DNA of 64,000 bases from Blasia pusilla (lineage: Eukaryota > Marchantiophyta > Marchantiopsida > Blasiales), in contig CM114273.1 of assembly GCA_050084515.1 (NCBI GenBank), positions 1,612,001 to 1,676,000 on the forward strand, written 5' to 3'. This document shows, piece after piece, positions 23,020-32,646 of this stretch. Within the stretch, counting starts at the first letter, position 1, and every line of letters begins with the position of its first letter. The translations under genes and the position numbers were made by a program. Under the pieces are notes generated by a model. It searched no databases and was not told where the DNA came from. It saw only the letters and a program-made list of their open reading frames with translations.

Positions 23020-23470
23020 GATGACCTCTTGAAGATCAAGTTCACATATGCATGTAATTGCAAGTTTTTCCTTTGTTTGGGTTAATTTAGAGCTTATTTG
23101 AGGAACTCTCCAAAAATATGGAATTTACTATTCCATGTAAATTCCATATTTTGGGAGAGTTGTTTTTCTAATGTAGAACATGCCCCTTGACCCAATGCTC
23201 TAGGTGAGATTAAAGAGAAGAATTATGTCTAGATGTTGTCAACAAGAGGGCTTAGGGAGAAGGGGAAAGAGAACTTGGGGCTCACTCTATGTGTGTTGAA
23301 CCTCTTTGCATGAGATGATGAAGCTATGGTGGTCCTTGGCCTTGTGAGTAATCCAACACTCTCGCCATAAGGTTAGGTTTGTGAGAGAGAGAGAGAGAAT
23401 CAATGATCTCTATAATGAGAGTTATAATGATAACTCTTGTTAGTTGTCATTCGTCTTGGAACTTAGAGGT
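23020..23470 (+). mobile_element. diverged LTR of the same gypsy family
   Basis: The phrases gggctcactct...tgttgaacctcttt, gcatgagatgatgaagctatgg, ccttggccttgtgagt and gttaggtttgtgagagagagaga follow the order of the LTR at 20908-21545 but with many changes. The hairpin at 23104-23161 is inside it. Confidence 0.5.
23104..23161. repeat. 25-bp inverted repeat, one mismatch
   Basis: Arms 23104-23128 and 23137-23161 with an 8-base loop; the left arm begins aactctccaaaaatatgg. Confidence 0.85.
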
Positions 23471-23485
23471 TGTGTCTCCTACTGA

Positions 23486-23532
23486 GTATGGCATGAAATT
23501 TCTCGTTTTGCACGAGAAATTTCATGCCATAC
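23486..23532. repeat. perfect 21-bp hairpin
   Basis: Arms 23486-23506 (gtatggcatgaaatttctcg...) and 23512-23532 pair without mismatch around a 5-base loop. Confidence 0.92.
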
Positions 23533-23699
23533 AAACACACGCCACTACTATATTTGCAAGTCGTGTCACATCATAGTTGACCGACAAGTGGAGTTCTCTT
23601 GTGTTGATAACATAGAGAGTTAACAAGTTTTTAAAGCATGACTTCTTTAGTGGTCGTATGAGGTTGGTGACAACTCTATTGCATTCGGATCATTATTTT

Positions 23700-25150
23700 G
23701 GAAAAAAAATGAATAAAAGAAGACAGGGGAAACCACCAAATGTACAAGGATTGAAGGGCTCCAAGGCCACACCCGGTCTATGATGAAGAAAAGAAGGGGA
23801 AAAACCTAAAATTTTACATCACTAACAAGAGAAAAATAAGAGCAACAACTAAAAAACACGACTTCTAGCAAGAAGGACTCTAAAAATGGTATCTCCATAG
23901 TCTAAGTTAGTTGTAGAAGCCTATTGTGTGGGTTGGGATAAACATTTTCTAAAATACAAGAGTGGATTAGCTGTAGAAAAACCTTTTTTGAGTGGAGAAG
24001 ATAGAAAGACTCCTTAGGGAAAACGTCAAACCTCTAGCCTATAGCCCCATACCTCTCAATAGCAAATGGAGTGAAGTGATGGTCATAATGAAGACAACTA
24101 TAAAGTCGAGTCTTCTTCCCTTATATCAGTGTCGTTGCCCTTACTTTTCCTTGTAGAAATCTCCCTTGTGGTACTTTATTTTCCCACATTGACTATCGAA
24201 TAGGATCTATAACTACGATGTCGACGACTACCACATCAACCTAGCCTCATGCTCAAATGAGGAAATTTTGCACGGAGTGGTGTTGCACTCTATGCCCATG
24301 CATGGAAGTTGCTCTTGCAAGCAATACAAAACATGAAATTCCACGCAACATTGTGAGTGGCTATCCTCTCATATCCGATTAGACAACATGCTAAATGCAC
24401 ACTAAGAGAATCTAGGCTTTGGCAACGCTCAAAATGTGTCAAACCAACCACACATGGTTCGGGGAAGCCTCAATGGAATCATGCTATCGTGATACAAGTA
24501 GTGGTGTGATACGAATCTCCAAAAATAGGTGGAAAGGAACTAGTGCCAGACCACCCATTAGCAACCCTTATTGCTCGATCAAGACCGAATATGGACCTAA
24601 ACCTCTATGGGAATATCCTCATCCAACATAGTTTCTCTAAAAATGCCTCAAAGCGGGTATCCCTCAAAGAAGATAGGAGCTCACACCTAACAAAGGTACT
24701 TGAGCCCTATCCTATTTTAGAAGGGAATCTCTATACACTCAAAAAAAATATCGTAGGAAAAGGATCCCTTATCCATCTAAAACATATATTTTTGTACGAG
24801 GAATCTATCTCGAATAGGCCCAACCAAATTCAACTTTGTAAAAAGCCAAAGGGGCATTTAACTTTGTTGAGCGAAAATCCACCACGAAAAAATAATGTGG
24901 CCATGAAAACTATTGATGGTCCAGCATGCCTATGGGGCATTCTAAAGATCCCAGTCTTAAAAGATCTCAAAACACTTGTAGGATCAGTACTCCTATCAAA
25001 TGATCTAAGGAGAGTAAGGAGTTGGCTAGACATCCACTTAGTCCTAATGAGATAGAGTCCTCTAAGAAGATCGCCGCATGGATGTTGAGTTGAAGGCATT
25101 TTCAAAATCCACTTGCAAAACAAAATGTTCTCAAACCTAGATTCAAACAA
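23700..25150 (-). pseudogene. older LINE copy retaining RT pieces
   Basis: Minus-strand translation, with many stops, gives in order a reverse-transcriptase-like VDFENAFNS (about 25100), FFRGGFSLNKVKCPF (about 24880), a knuckle region SLDSLSVHLACC with YERIATHN (about 24400-24440), then RLYSCLHYDHHFTPFAIE with RYGAIG (about 24060-24125). The last two match LDPLGVHLARC, GERIATHD and FIPLAIEMYGAMG of the copy at 15080-15880. The 3' untranslated part (23720-23860) also aligns with 13820-13970. It therefore links the knuckle/nuclease C-terminus to an upstream LINE reverse transcriptase. Confidence 0.7.
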
Positions 25151-25880
25151 ATGGTCGACCCTCCTTTGATAATTTTAAGAGTTATCTCGCTCTCAACCGC
25201 TAAGCTACTTATGTCAAAAGTCTCCCTAAGGTAGATGAGAGGGAACCTTGGTCAACTTAGAGAAGCTACTAGTAAAATCCTCTAGGGGAAAGAAATCCTA
25301 AAGGTATCCTTACACCATGCTTGACAAACCTCAAGACATAAGCCATTTAGAAGGTTCAAGTACTTGTGCAAAGAGGAATGGATCCAAGCACAAATTCATG
25401 TTAGGATGTAAGTCATGTACGAAAGATGAAATGTTAGTCACTAGGCAAGCAAGTAGCATCCTAAGGGCATCAATTTTATCAACTATCCAAGGCACAACAA
25501 CCATAGGGTGAAGGACATGCAGTGGTTGCGAGTACTTGAGAGTTGGGAGAATTTGTGTAGATAGAGGTGAGTTGAATGTGAGCATAACATGAGAGTTCTT
25601 TGAAAAATATGGAGGGAAGTTGAGGTTAACTACCTCCATGAATCCTAAAGCAAATGAAAAGAGTAAAAGGGGCATTCGTTGATCATTCAAGCATTAGTAA
25701 AAGCATGTTAAGAGCATTATGGTGATTGGCCTATATTGCTTTTATTTGCTTTATGGGCGGATGAAATCACTCATAGCACCATAACAAGATTCATGCCTAT
25801 AGAATTGATGACAAGTTAAAAACCTATAATGCTAGTAGAAGGAGATATTCCCTCTTGGATGAGATTTCCATGAGGGATAG
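25151..25880. other. possible further LINE 5' sequence, no domain readable
   Basis: Frames exist on both strands but none gives a recognisable domain. The minus strand next to 25150 may continue the LINE. Confidence 0.35.
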
Positions 25881-26205
25881 TGTCGTACGCATACACATTG
25901 CTACACAACATACATCGCTGTCATCGAACACACACACAAACACACATGATCCCATGCTAACTCATGGTGACCAAACAACAAGAAGTAACAAAATATCTCC
26001 AAAAAAAAGATCCAATCTCTCTCATAACACCATAGTTCTCACATGTGTGCACTATCACGTGTCTCTCTCAATGTCAAACCAAATCCACTCTCCTAATGAA
26101 AGGCTTGGGTTATATACACAAGGCAAGCAAGACCATAGCTCTACAGCCTCATGCCAAGACGTTCAACAAAGAGATAATGAGCTCTCAAGCTCTCTCTCCT
26201 CACTT
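25881..26205 (-). mobile_element. truncated 3' LTR of the gypsy element
   Basis: The left edge TGTCGTACGC at 25881 is the LTR terminus. The body matches 34510-34720 (gatccaatctctctca, catagttctcacatgtgtgc, ctcctaatgaaaggcttggg). At about 26205 it switches abruptly into integrase coding sequence, so the promoter-proximal half of the LTR and the end of integrase are deleted. Confidence 0.75.
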
Positions 26206-26700
26206 GCTTTGTTAGGCAATGCAACCAACTCTATCCACTTCGAGAAGTTCTCGACCATCACCAACACATAACGACTATGGCGCTCCGTCAAAGACAAAGC
26301 TCTTGCAAAATCCAAACTCCATCTATAACCTAAATCTATGATTGGAAGTGGATGCAACTATGGATTTGGAGCATTGAACGATGCTCAGACTCGATCACAC
26401 ATCATGCATCTAACGACAAGCTGCTGAATGCTAGTCTGCATGCCTCGCCACCAATACTAAAGCTGGAGCAAGCTATATATCCGCTTCACTCCAAAATGAC
26501 CCAACTCCTCGTGGGCATGACACACCAAACGTGCTCTCTGCAAAGGATGAGGTTCTACACGCACTCTACCATCCTCCCACATTCGCAACACATGTGTGCC
26601 CTCCCATTGAAACCATCTGGCTTGTTGTAGGATCCGATCGCGCTCTCTACCACTCTTTGTGCTCGCGACGCTGCCAGTACGCAAGTACTCCAAGACCACT
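26206..26700 (-). pseudogene. gypsy integrase (HHCC and part of core), truncated
   Basis: Minus-strand frames give LVCHAHEELGHFGVKRIYS followed by YWWRGM and RCMMC, the His-His-Cys-Cys zinc domain of integrase (about 26360-26560), then HPLPIIDLGYRWSLDF (first core Asp) and WIELVALPNKASEE, where it stops at the LTR junction. The second Asp and the Glu of the DDE triad are absent. Several stops interrupt the rest. Confidence 0.85.
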
Positions 26701-27420
26701 CCATCATCATGAATGTCTCAGCCACCTATCCTCTCCTCATCAGCCTCTGGATCTAAAGACTCTCTATCAGAACTGGCCATCAAAGTCTCAACAATCTCGC
26801 TCTCCATAGCCAACAAGCCCAAATAGGCTCACACATGCCATCATGGCACCAACTCCTCATCACTCTCACCATGCCAACGATCTTCAATTGCATCTCAATG
26901 ACTCGGGCATGGGTTACGGCTCAAACTATCTGCATTCTAGTTGAGCATCCTAGGTCTATGCACCACTTGGAAGTCATACTCTTGCAATAAAAGAGCCCAC
27001 CTCGCAAGCTTTCCTGTAAGCTTGTCGAACTCCATCAACCACTTAAGTGGCTGGTGATCAGTAATGATGGTAAAGGGATTGCCGAATAGATAATATCTGA
27101 AATGTGCGACAGCCCACACTACAGCCAAGCACTCACCCTCATACAAGCTATACTTTGTTGCTACAGTATTTTTGAGCGACTAGCATAATCCACCATGAAC
27201 TCTCTACCATCATCGCCATGTTGGGTGAGCACGGCTCCAAGCCCCAACAAGCTCCGATCGGTATGCAATTGGAAAGGACGCCCCCTAATCGGTCTCCTCA
27301 ATATGGGCAAGGACGTCAATATGTCCTTGAGCATCTGAAATGGTCTCTCTTGCTCATCTCCCCAGTGCCACTCCTAATCCACCTTGTTCCTCAAGGTTAG
27401 CGACTTTGCAATCGAACTGA
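26701..27420 (-). pseudogene. gypsy RNase H
   Basis: The best piece (26937-27146) reads EGECLAVVWAVAHFRYYLFG then ITDHQPLKWLMEFDKLTGK and RWALLLQEYDFQVVHRP, the standard end of the Ty3/gypsy RNase H with its Glu and Asp. Upstream LHTDRSLLGLGAVLTQHG (about 27215-27275) carries the first Asp. Frame breaks lie between. The role would have been removal of RNA from the RNA-DNA hybrid. Confidence 0.88.
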
Positions 27421-28345
27421 AACCCTTGACGTACCTTTGATAGAAGTTTGCCAATTCCATTAATGCACGAACTCGACTCACATCTATAGGGCGTAGAATG
27501 CGTGAAATAGCATCTACCTTCGTATGCTACACACCAAGGCCCCCTGGGTATATCGTATGACCCAAGTATTCAATTTGGCCATAGAAGAACTTGCACTTGC
27601 CTGTAGCTTTCAGCCCATGTAACTGCAATTGTCAAAACACCTCCTCTAGATGTCGCTCATGCTCCTCAATCGTGGCACTAAAGACTACGATGCCATCAAT
27701 ATAACACCTAGCAAAATCCATACCTGCCAAGATCCTATCCATGACCCTCTAAAACTAAGCCGGGGTGTTCTTTAACCTGAATGGTAAGAACCGCCACTAG
27801 TAGAAATAATCCTTCGCGTGAGGATCGATGCCCCAAAATGCCGTCTTTTGCTTGTCCTCCAATCTGATAGGAAGGTGATGGTATACGGCTCGCAAATCCA
27901 ATGAACTGAAGACCTTTGCATGCCCAATCACATCAAAGATCTCCTGAGGGATGGGCATGGCATACCTATCGGACTTCATGTGTCGATTGATAGGTCGGTA
28001 ATCTCCACACATCTGCCTATCCGTCCAGTTGCCATGCACATCCTTCTTGGCGGGCATGATAATGGCAGATGCATACTCTCCATGCGACATCTCCACTAGT
28101 CTTGCTCCAACCAAGTATTGGCTCCTACTTTGAATCAGAGCCCTCTCCATGTCATTATACCTGTAGGGTTGTGGACAGATTGGCGTGTCACTCAACAACT
28201 CAATGCGGATCCCTGGACCCTTCTGCGTACCAAAATCATGCATACTAAATGCAAAACAACTACTATAATTCTTAAGGAATTGGTGTATCCGGCGCCGCTC
28301 TCCTCCTGTCAACTTAGGGCCCATATCTGGCTCCCAAGTCTCCAT
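27421..28345 (-). pseudogene. gypsy reverse transcriptase, YIDD changed to YIDG
   Basis: The open part 27797-28345 includes PYRYNDMERALI, EYASAIIMPAKKD, QMCGDYRPINRH and VFSSLDLRAVYHHLPI (first catalytic Asp). After a stop come WRFLPFRLKNTPA and MDFARCYIDGIVVFS near 27690, where YIDD should stand. The second catalytic Asp is replaced by Gly. With the in-frame stops this shows a dead copy. The thumb region continues towards the RNase H. Confidence 0.9.
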
Positions 28346-28639
28346 CGTGACTATGGTAGGACTCTCCGACGCAGGTGCCGGTGGTTGCTATGGTGCAACC
28401 GTGTCTCGGACAATAGAACTCTCATCTCTACGAGTAGTACGCGGAACCACACTCGATGCTGTGGCTATCATCTCCTGTCGTACCTGCAAAATATCCCAAG
28501 AAGTCCAAGGGTATCTTTCCCGATCACCCGTGGTATGTCGATCTCCTCGGGTCTTGCCCCCAGCCATTGCCTCAATCGCCTTGGTAGGCATGGGGCTCAC
28601 CAACGCAACGGCTGTGATCTGTCACGTCCTCAAACGATG

Positions 28640-29720
28640 CTACTCAGCTACTCCTAAGTTGAAAATCCATGTCAAGCAGTTCAAGTCCAGTGCCTGACCC
28701 AAGACATGACGTTGTGATGCCTCTGATAGTGACGGTATTACCGTCACTCCTATGGGGAATCCCATCGCTCGCTCTCGCTCATCGGCATTGGGCTCCACCA
28801 ACCTCTGTACTTGGTCATCCCAAACCAAGCCAGGTCCAACTTCCTTGAATGCATAAGAAGCGAGAAAACTCACCATGGAAAGGCTGCCCGTGGCCTGCCA
28901 ATCCTATTGACCATAGTCAACGGGGGTCGATCATCTACCCTCACTACTTGTGATCGACGGCCTAGATCTAATATAGAATCCACCAACAAATCGGAGGGGC
29001 GCTCCACACTCACATATGCCCTCCGTAACACCTCGTGTGGTGCTCGTGAAGACGCGGGCGATGTGCTCGTGAACCCATACTTGCCGCATCTAACAACACT
29101 ATCGGGCCAATCCATGTGCCCACCTGATATGCACTCGTCACCACGCGGGGACCTTGAATCGCCCAAAATTGACACATTCTCCAAAATATATGTCGGAGAA
29201 CAAGGCTGATGCTCTTGTAAATGATGCAAGATCGGTATCATCTCCCAAAAAAACCTGGACTTAGTGTCAACTTACCCGCTACCTCATCCAGCACTCAATT
29301 GGCCCTAACACGACCAACCAGCAATGTCCAAGTCTATAGTCCCTACCCGCTCCAAGTCCTGCGCCCCCAGCAAAGAAATGTCCCTCGGTAGGGAACTCTG
29401 GTAATCCTGAATGGCGGACGCAGAAAAAAAGTCAAGAAAACGGAGGCGAATAGCGCCACATGGTGAAGTGAAGTGCGCCTCAAAACATCATCAATCTCCA
29501 CATATAAGTACTGCTGCACGCGCACTCCAGCCTGCAAAATAGCAACTAACCCAATGATGATCCCTCCAAAGAGATCCAACACCCATATACCCTTCTCAGG
29601 GATGCACAACACAATCGGGGTGGTGTCCAAAGGAGTCATAGTAGCACTCCTGCCTACTTGGGATTCCTTTGACCCGTCACACTCTAATGTAGACGTCTCG
29701 CTCAACGCAGTTTGCAAATG
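28640..29720 (-). pseudogene. C5-cytosine DNA methyltransferase-like domain within gypsy polyprotein
   Basis: Motifs appear in order on the minus strand, over two frame changes: VLDLFGGIIIGLVAILQAG (AdoMet-binding motif I, about 29530-29585), YLYVEIDDVLRR (motif II acidic residue), DIAGWSC followed by a stop and GQLSAG (the PCQ catalytic loop, 29297-29323), YILENVSILGDSR (ENV motif, 29173-29181), MGSRAHRPRL (RxR motif VIII, about 29040-29080), RLVEPNADERERAMGFPIG (motif IX, about 28770) and RHVLGQALDLNCLTW (motif X). The layout matches bacterial-type and DNMT methyltransferases, which transfer a methyl group to C5 of cytosine. It lies between protease and reverse transcriptase of the same element. 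The copy is inactive: stop in the catalytic loop, two frameshifts. Confidence 0.88.
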
Positions 29721-30163
29721 CTCAGTGGCTAAGCGTCGAAGCTCCTCAGTCAAGCCCCAAAGCGGCACCTCTCCTACACGGACTGATGCGGCTACCACGA
29801 CACTCCTTTGCATAGAAATGTCAAGAATGAAAGTATCCCTGCATGAACATGTCCCTCAATCAAATCACTAGGCCAAGTGATGGCATTGCTAAATGTTGCT
29901 AAGGTTGCCATCTCTCCTAGCCATCGCTCGATCATTGCATCTATGAGTCGAACCGGTAATGAGCTAAGGCGCCCATCACCTGATTGCCATCATGGTCTGT
30001 AGGACGCTGACTCCTCCTAATAATTCAGGGAAAACCCCATTGAGTATAACACTGCTCCACCAACCAAGACGTTGAAGGACTCTGCATCGGTCACTATCGC
30101 CTTGGCTCGCACCACAGACTCATTTGTAGGGTGTCCGGGGCAAATCCTCACCACCACCTCATG
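29721..30163 (-). pseudogene. gypsy polyprotein spacer between protease and methyltransferase
   Basis: Minus-strand frame with EVPLWGLTEELRRLATEHLQ (about 29710-29770) and no recognised domain. It is probably the linker upstream of the methyltransferase-like domain. Confidence 0.45.
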
Positions 30164-30349
30164 TCAGGTGATATACAGTATGGTACTCGCTCCACCCAAG
30201 GATGTCTGGATCCGGAATGGACACCGCTCCACATCGGCTCTCGTCAAGCCTAATCCTCTGAATGACGCTTTCCCCAACATCAGGGATTGTGCTCTTGAAT
30301 CCAACAAGATGCGGTGCAGACTAAAAGCTCTACCTCCAGGACTCACCAA
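30164..30349 (-). pseudogene. gypsy aspartic protease, active site DSRA
   Basis: RILLDSRAQSLMLGKA is the retroviral-type aspartic protease active site, normally D-S/T-G-A. Here the essential Gly is Arg. The following GLGLTRADVERCPFRIQTSL fits the protease fold of related plant elements. It would have cut the gag-pol polyprotein; this copy could not. Confidence 0.75.
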
Positions 30350-31199
30350 CTAGAAGACCTCTCCCAGTTATCTTGAAACACAACACTAAGAGAAACCATG
30401 ACACGCTCTATCGCGGGTCTAGCGGGCATCTCCGCCATCCTAGGAGCCGAAACTTGCCATGAATCGGACGTGGACGGCCCGAGCATGTGCTCCAAGGGCA
30501 GGTCCATCACCTCCTCTACAATCACCTCTGAACGTGATGTAGGAACTCCAACTCCACGCTCACATAGCATAGCAGCCAGCCAAAAAGCCTCGGTGGGCGT
30601 ATCGGAAGCAGAAAATAAAGGAGCGCGATACACAACGGTGGCCGTCCCCAACAAGGTGCTTAACACATGCCTCTATTGAGCATCAGCAAGAGGAGTTATC
30701 ATACTTGCCTCTCCCATTGCCCTCCATGCCTGCTCACCGACAACATCACCAACTCTCCAAGAATTGTGATCACGACCCATCGATGGGGTCCTCATTGCCT
30801 CGGACAACGTGAAAGACTTAGGAAGCCTGGTTTGTTTCTTGGCTTCCCTTTGCTGTGGATCCAACTTTGCGGCTGCTCCAAATATCACAACTGCGGCGGC
30901 CTCCATCTAAGCAACCCCCCATATCCAACCAAGATCCTCCATATCTCTGGCTACTCCATATGATGTTGATGCCACGGATCCGGCATTGGATAATCTCAAT
31001 GCCATAACGATAATCTGCTCCTGTAGCAGATGTATATGAGCAGCCATCCTAGCCTCACGCTCGACATCTCCCTCAACGCGTCTAGGTGGTGGGACTCTAC
31101 CTCCTCCACGGGCAGTTCCACCACCCTGTCAGGCAACTCCAGCTCCTCGTCCGCCAATGGGACCACCTAGTGCACGATCTCTAGGCCCACCCGGACTGA
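30350..31199 (-). pseudogene. gypsy gag-protease linker region
   Basis: Open but unrecognised minus-strand frames (30343-30666 and 30673-30906). They are consistent with the spacer between the gag zinc knuckles and the protease. Confidence 0.45.
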
Positions 31200-31990
31200 C
31201 TACTGGCTATCATGCCCTCTCTGACCCTCGGTTCGGACGTAATCAGGATGTAAACTGAAACACCTGGCGCGTGTGTGACCATACCTCTGACAATAGTCAC
31301 ACTGATAACCTCTTGGTGCAACACCATCTCCTCCTCTATGCTCAGGCACACGTTCATGACCTTGACGAGTGCAATCATGCTGATGATGGGCTCCACCACA
31401 TGACCAACAAGTAATCATAGGTGGCTGTTGCTGAGCCGTCTATGAAGTTGCTGCACAAGTAGTGTAGACAATTGTGACTACTCTTGCTTAGAACCCATGG
31501 TGGCTACGCTCTCCTCAGCGTGTGTGACCATACCTCTGACAATAGTGACAATGATAACCTCCTGGTGCAACACCATCTCCTCCTCTATGCTCATGCACAC
31601 GTTCATGACCTTGACGAGTGCAATCATGCTGATGATGGGCTCCACCACATGACCAACAAGTAATCATAGGTGGCTGTTGCTGAGCTGTCTATGAAGTTGC
31701 TACACAAGTAGTGTAGACAATTGTGACTACTCTTGCCCAGAACCCATGGTGGCTACGCTCTCCTCCGCGTGTGTGACCATACCTCTGACAATAGTGACAA
31801 TGATAATCTCTTGGTGCAACACCATCTCCTCCTCTATGCTCAGGCACACGTTCATGACCTTGACGAGTGCAATCATGCTGATGATGGGCTCCACCACATG
31901 ACCAACAAGTAATCATAGGTGGCTGTTGCTGAGCCATCTATGAAGTTGATGCACAAGTAGTGTAGACAATTGTGACTACTCTTGCTTAGA
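31200..31990 (-). pseudogene. gag zinc-knuckle module, three tandem copies (249-bp unit)
   Basis: Each unit encodes CWSCGGAHHQHDC and then a second knuckle such as YQCDYCQRYGHTRARC, both Cys-x2-Cys-x4-His-x4-Cys, the nucleic-acid-binding knuckles of gag. The shared phrase aacccatggtggctac occurs at 31492, 31741 and 31990, exactly 249 bases (83 codons) apart. The copy at 31200-31490 keeps the longer downstream sequence (CFSLHPDYVRTE). Copies two and three end in GGERSHHGFW instead, so each unit runs from the knuckles back into the upstream gag. A stop (cattcag/TAG context) sits between units, so read-through is blocked now. Confidence 0.9.
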
Positions 31991-32646
31991 ACCCATGGTG
32001 GCTACCCTCTCCTCCGCCATGTTGCGCTCAATGTTCTCGAAGGTCCTACAAACATCTCTCAATATAGGGGAGTTGTTCATAAGAAGCGCCCCCTCCCGCA
32101 CCCATGTCCCTAGGGTCCGGTCCAGCATCACGTACCATGACTGGATAGCCTGAGCCTCCGTCACCCCTGAATGACGTTGATCAACCGGTGCAAGCGAGTG
32201 TAAGCCTCATGCAAACTCTCATCTGGGCGCCTTTGGAAGTCATGGATGCTCCGTAACTTCTCCGTCCGTACCCCCTGGTAGCTCGCCCTCAACTCAGCGA
32301 AGAACTCAACCACGGGGTTGAATTTGGGATGAACTCGACTAGATGGTGCAACTGCTCTAGTGTGAGTGACCCCTCCTAAAACATCACTAGTGGAAGAGGA
32401 AGTAGCCTCTCTTGACTCCTCCTCCTCATGTGGGAGCGGATCCGTCCATGACACATAGTGTGGATCATAGTAGAGTCGCCATGCCTCAATCTCATGGGCA
32501 TATATGTGGGAGAACTCATGGTAATTGTCCATGGGCGCCTCCTCTAAATGCTGGAACATACCGTTCCATGTTCCATGTTGTAAATAGGTTGAACTCTCTA
32601 GAGTTCCTAGCCCGCTATGAGTCACACTAACTCTTAAAAACCGCAA
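31976..32646 (-). pseudogene. gypsy gag (retrotransposon gag domain)
   Basis: HPKFNPVVEFFAELRASYQG, TEKLRSIHDFQRRPDESL and AYTRLHRLINVIQG form the capsid-like gag domain of Ty3/gypsy elements. After a stop come EAQAIQSWYVMLDRTLGTWV and VCRTFENIERNMAEERV. The only break seen inside is the stop near 32160. Confidence 0.85.

Noticed and set aside
24543-25055. 170-codon plus-strand frame
   Set aside because: It is antisense to the decayed LINE copy, which explains the sequence better.
28118-28657. 179-codon plus-strand frame
   Set aside because: It is antisense to the gypsy RT and methyltransferase-like domains.
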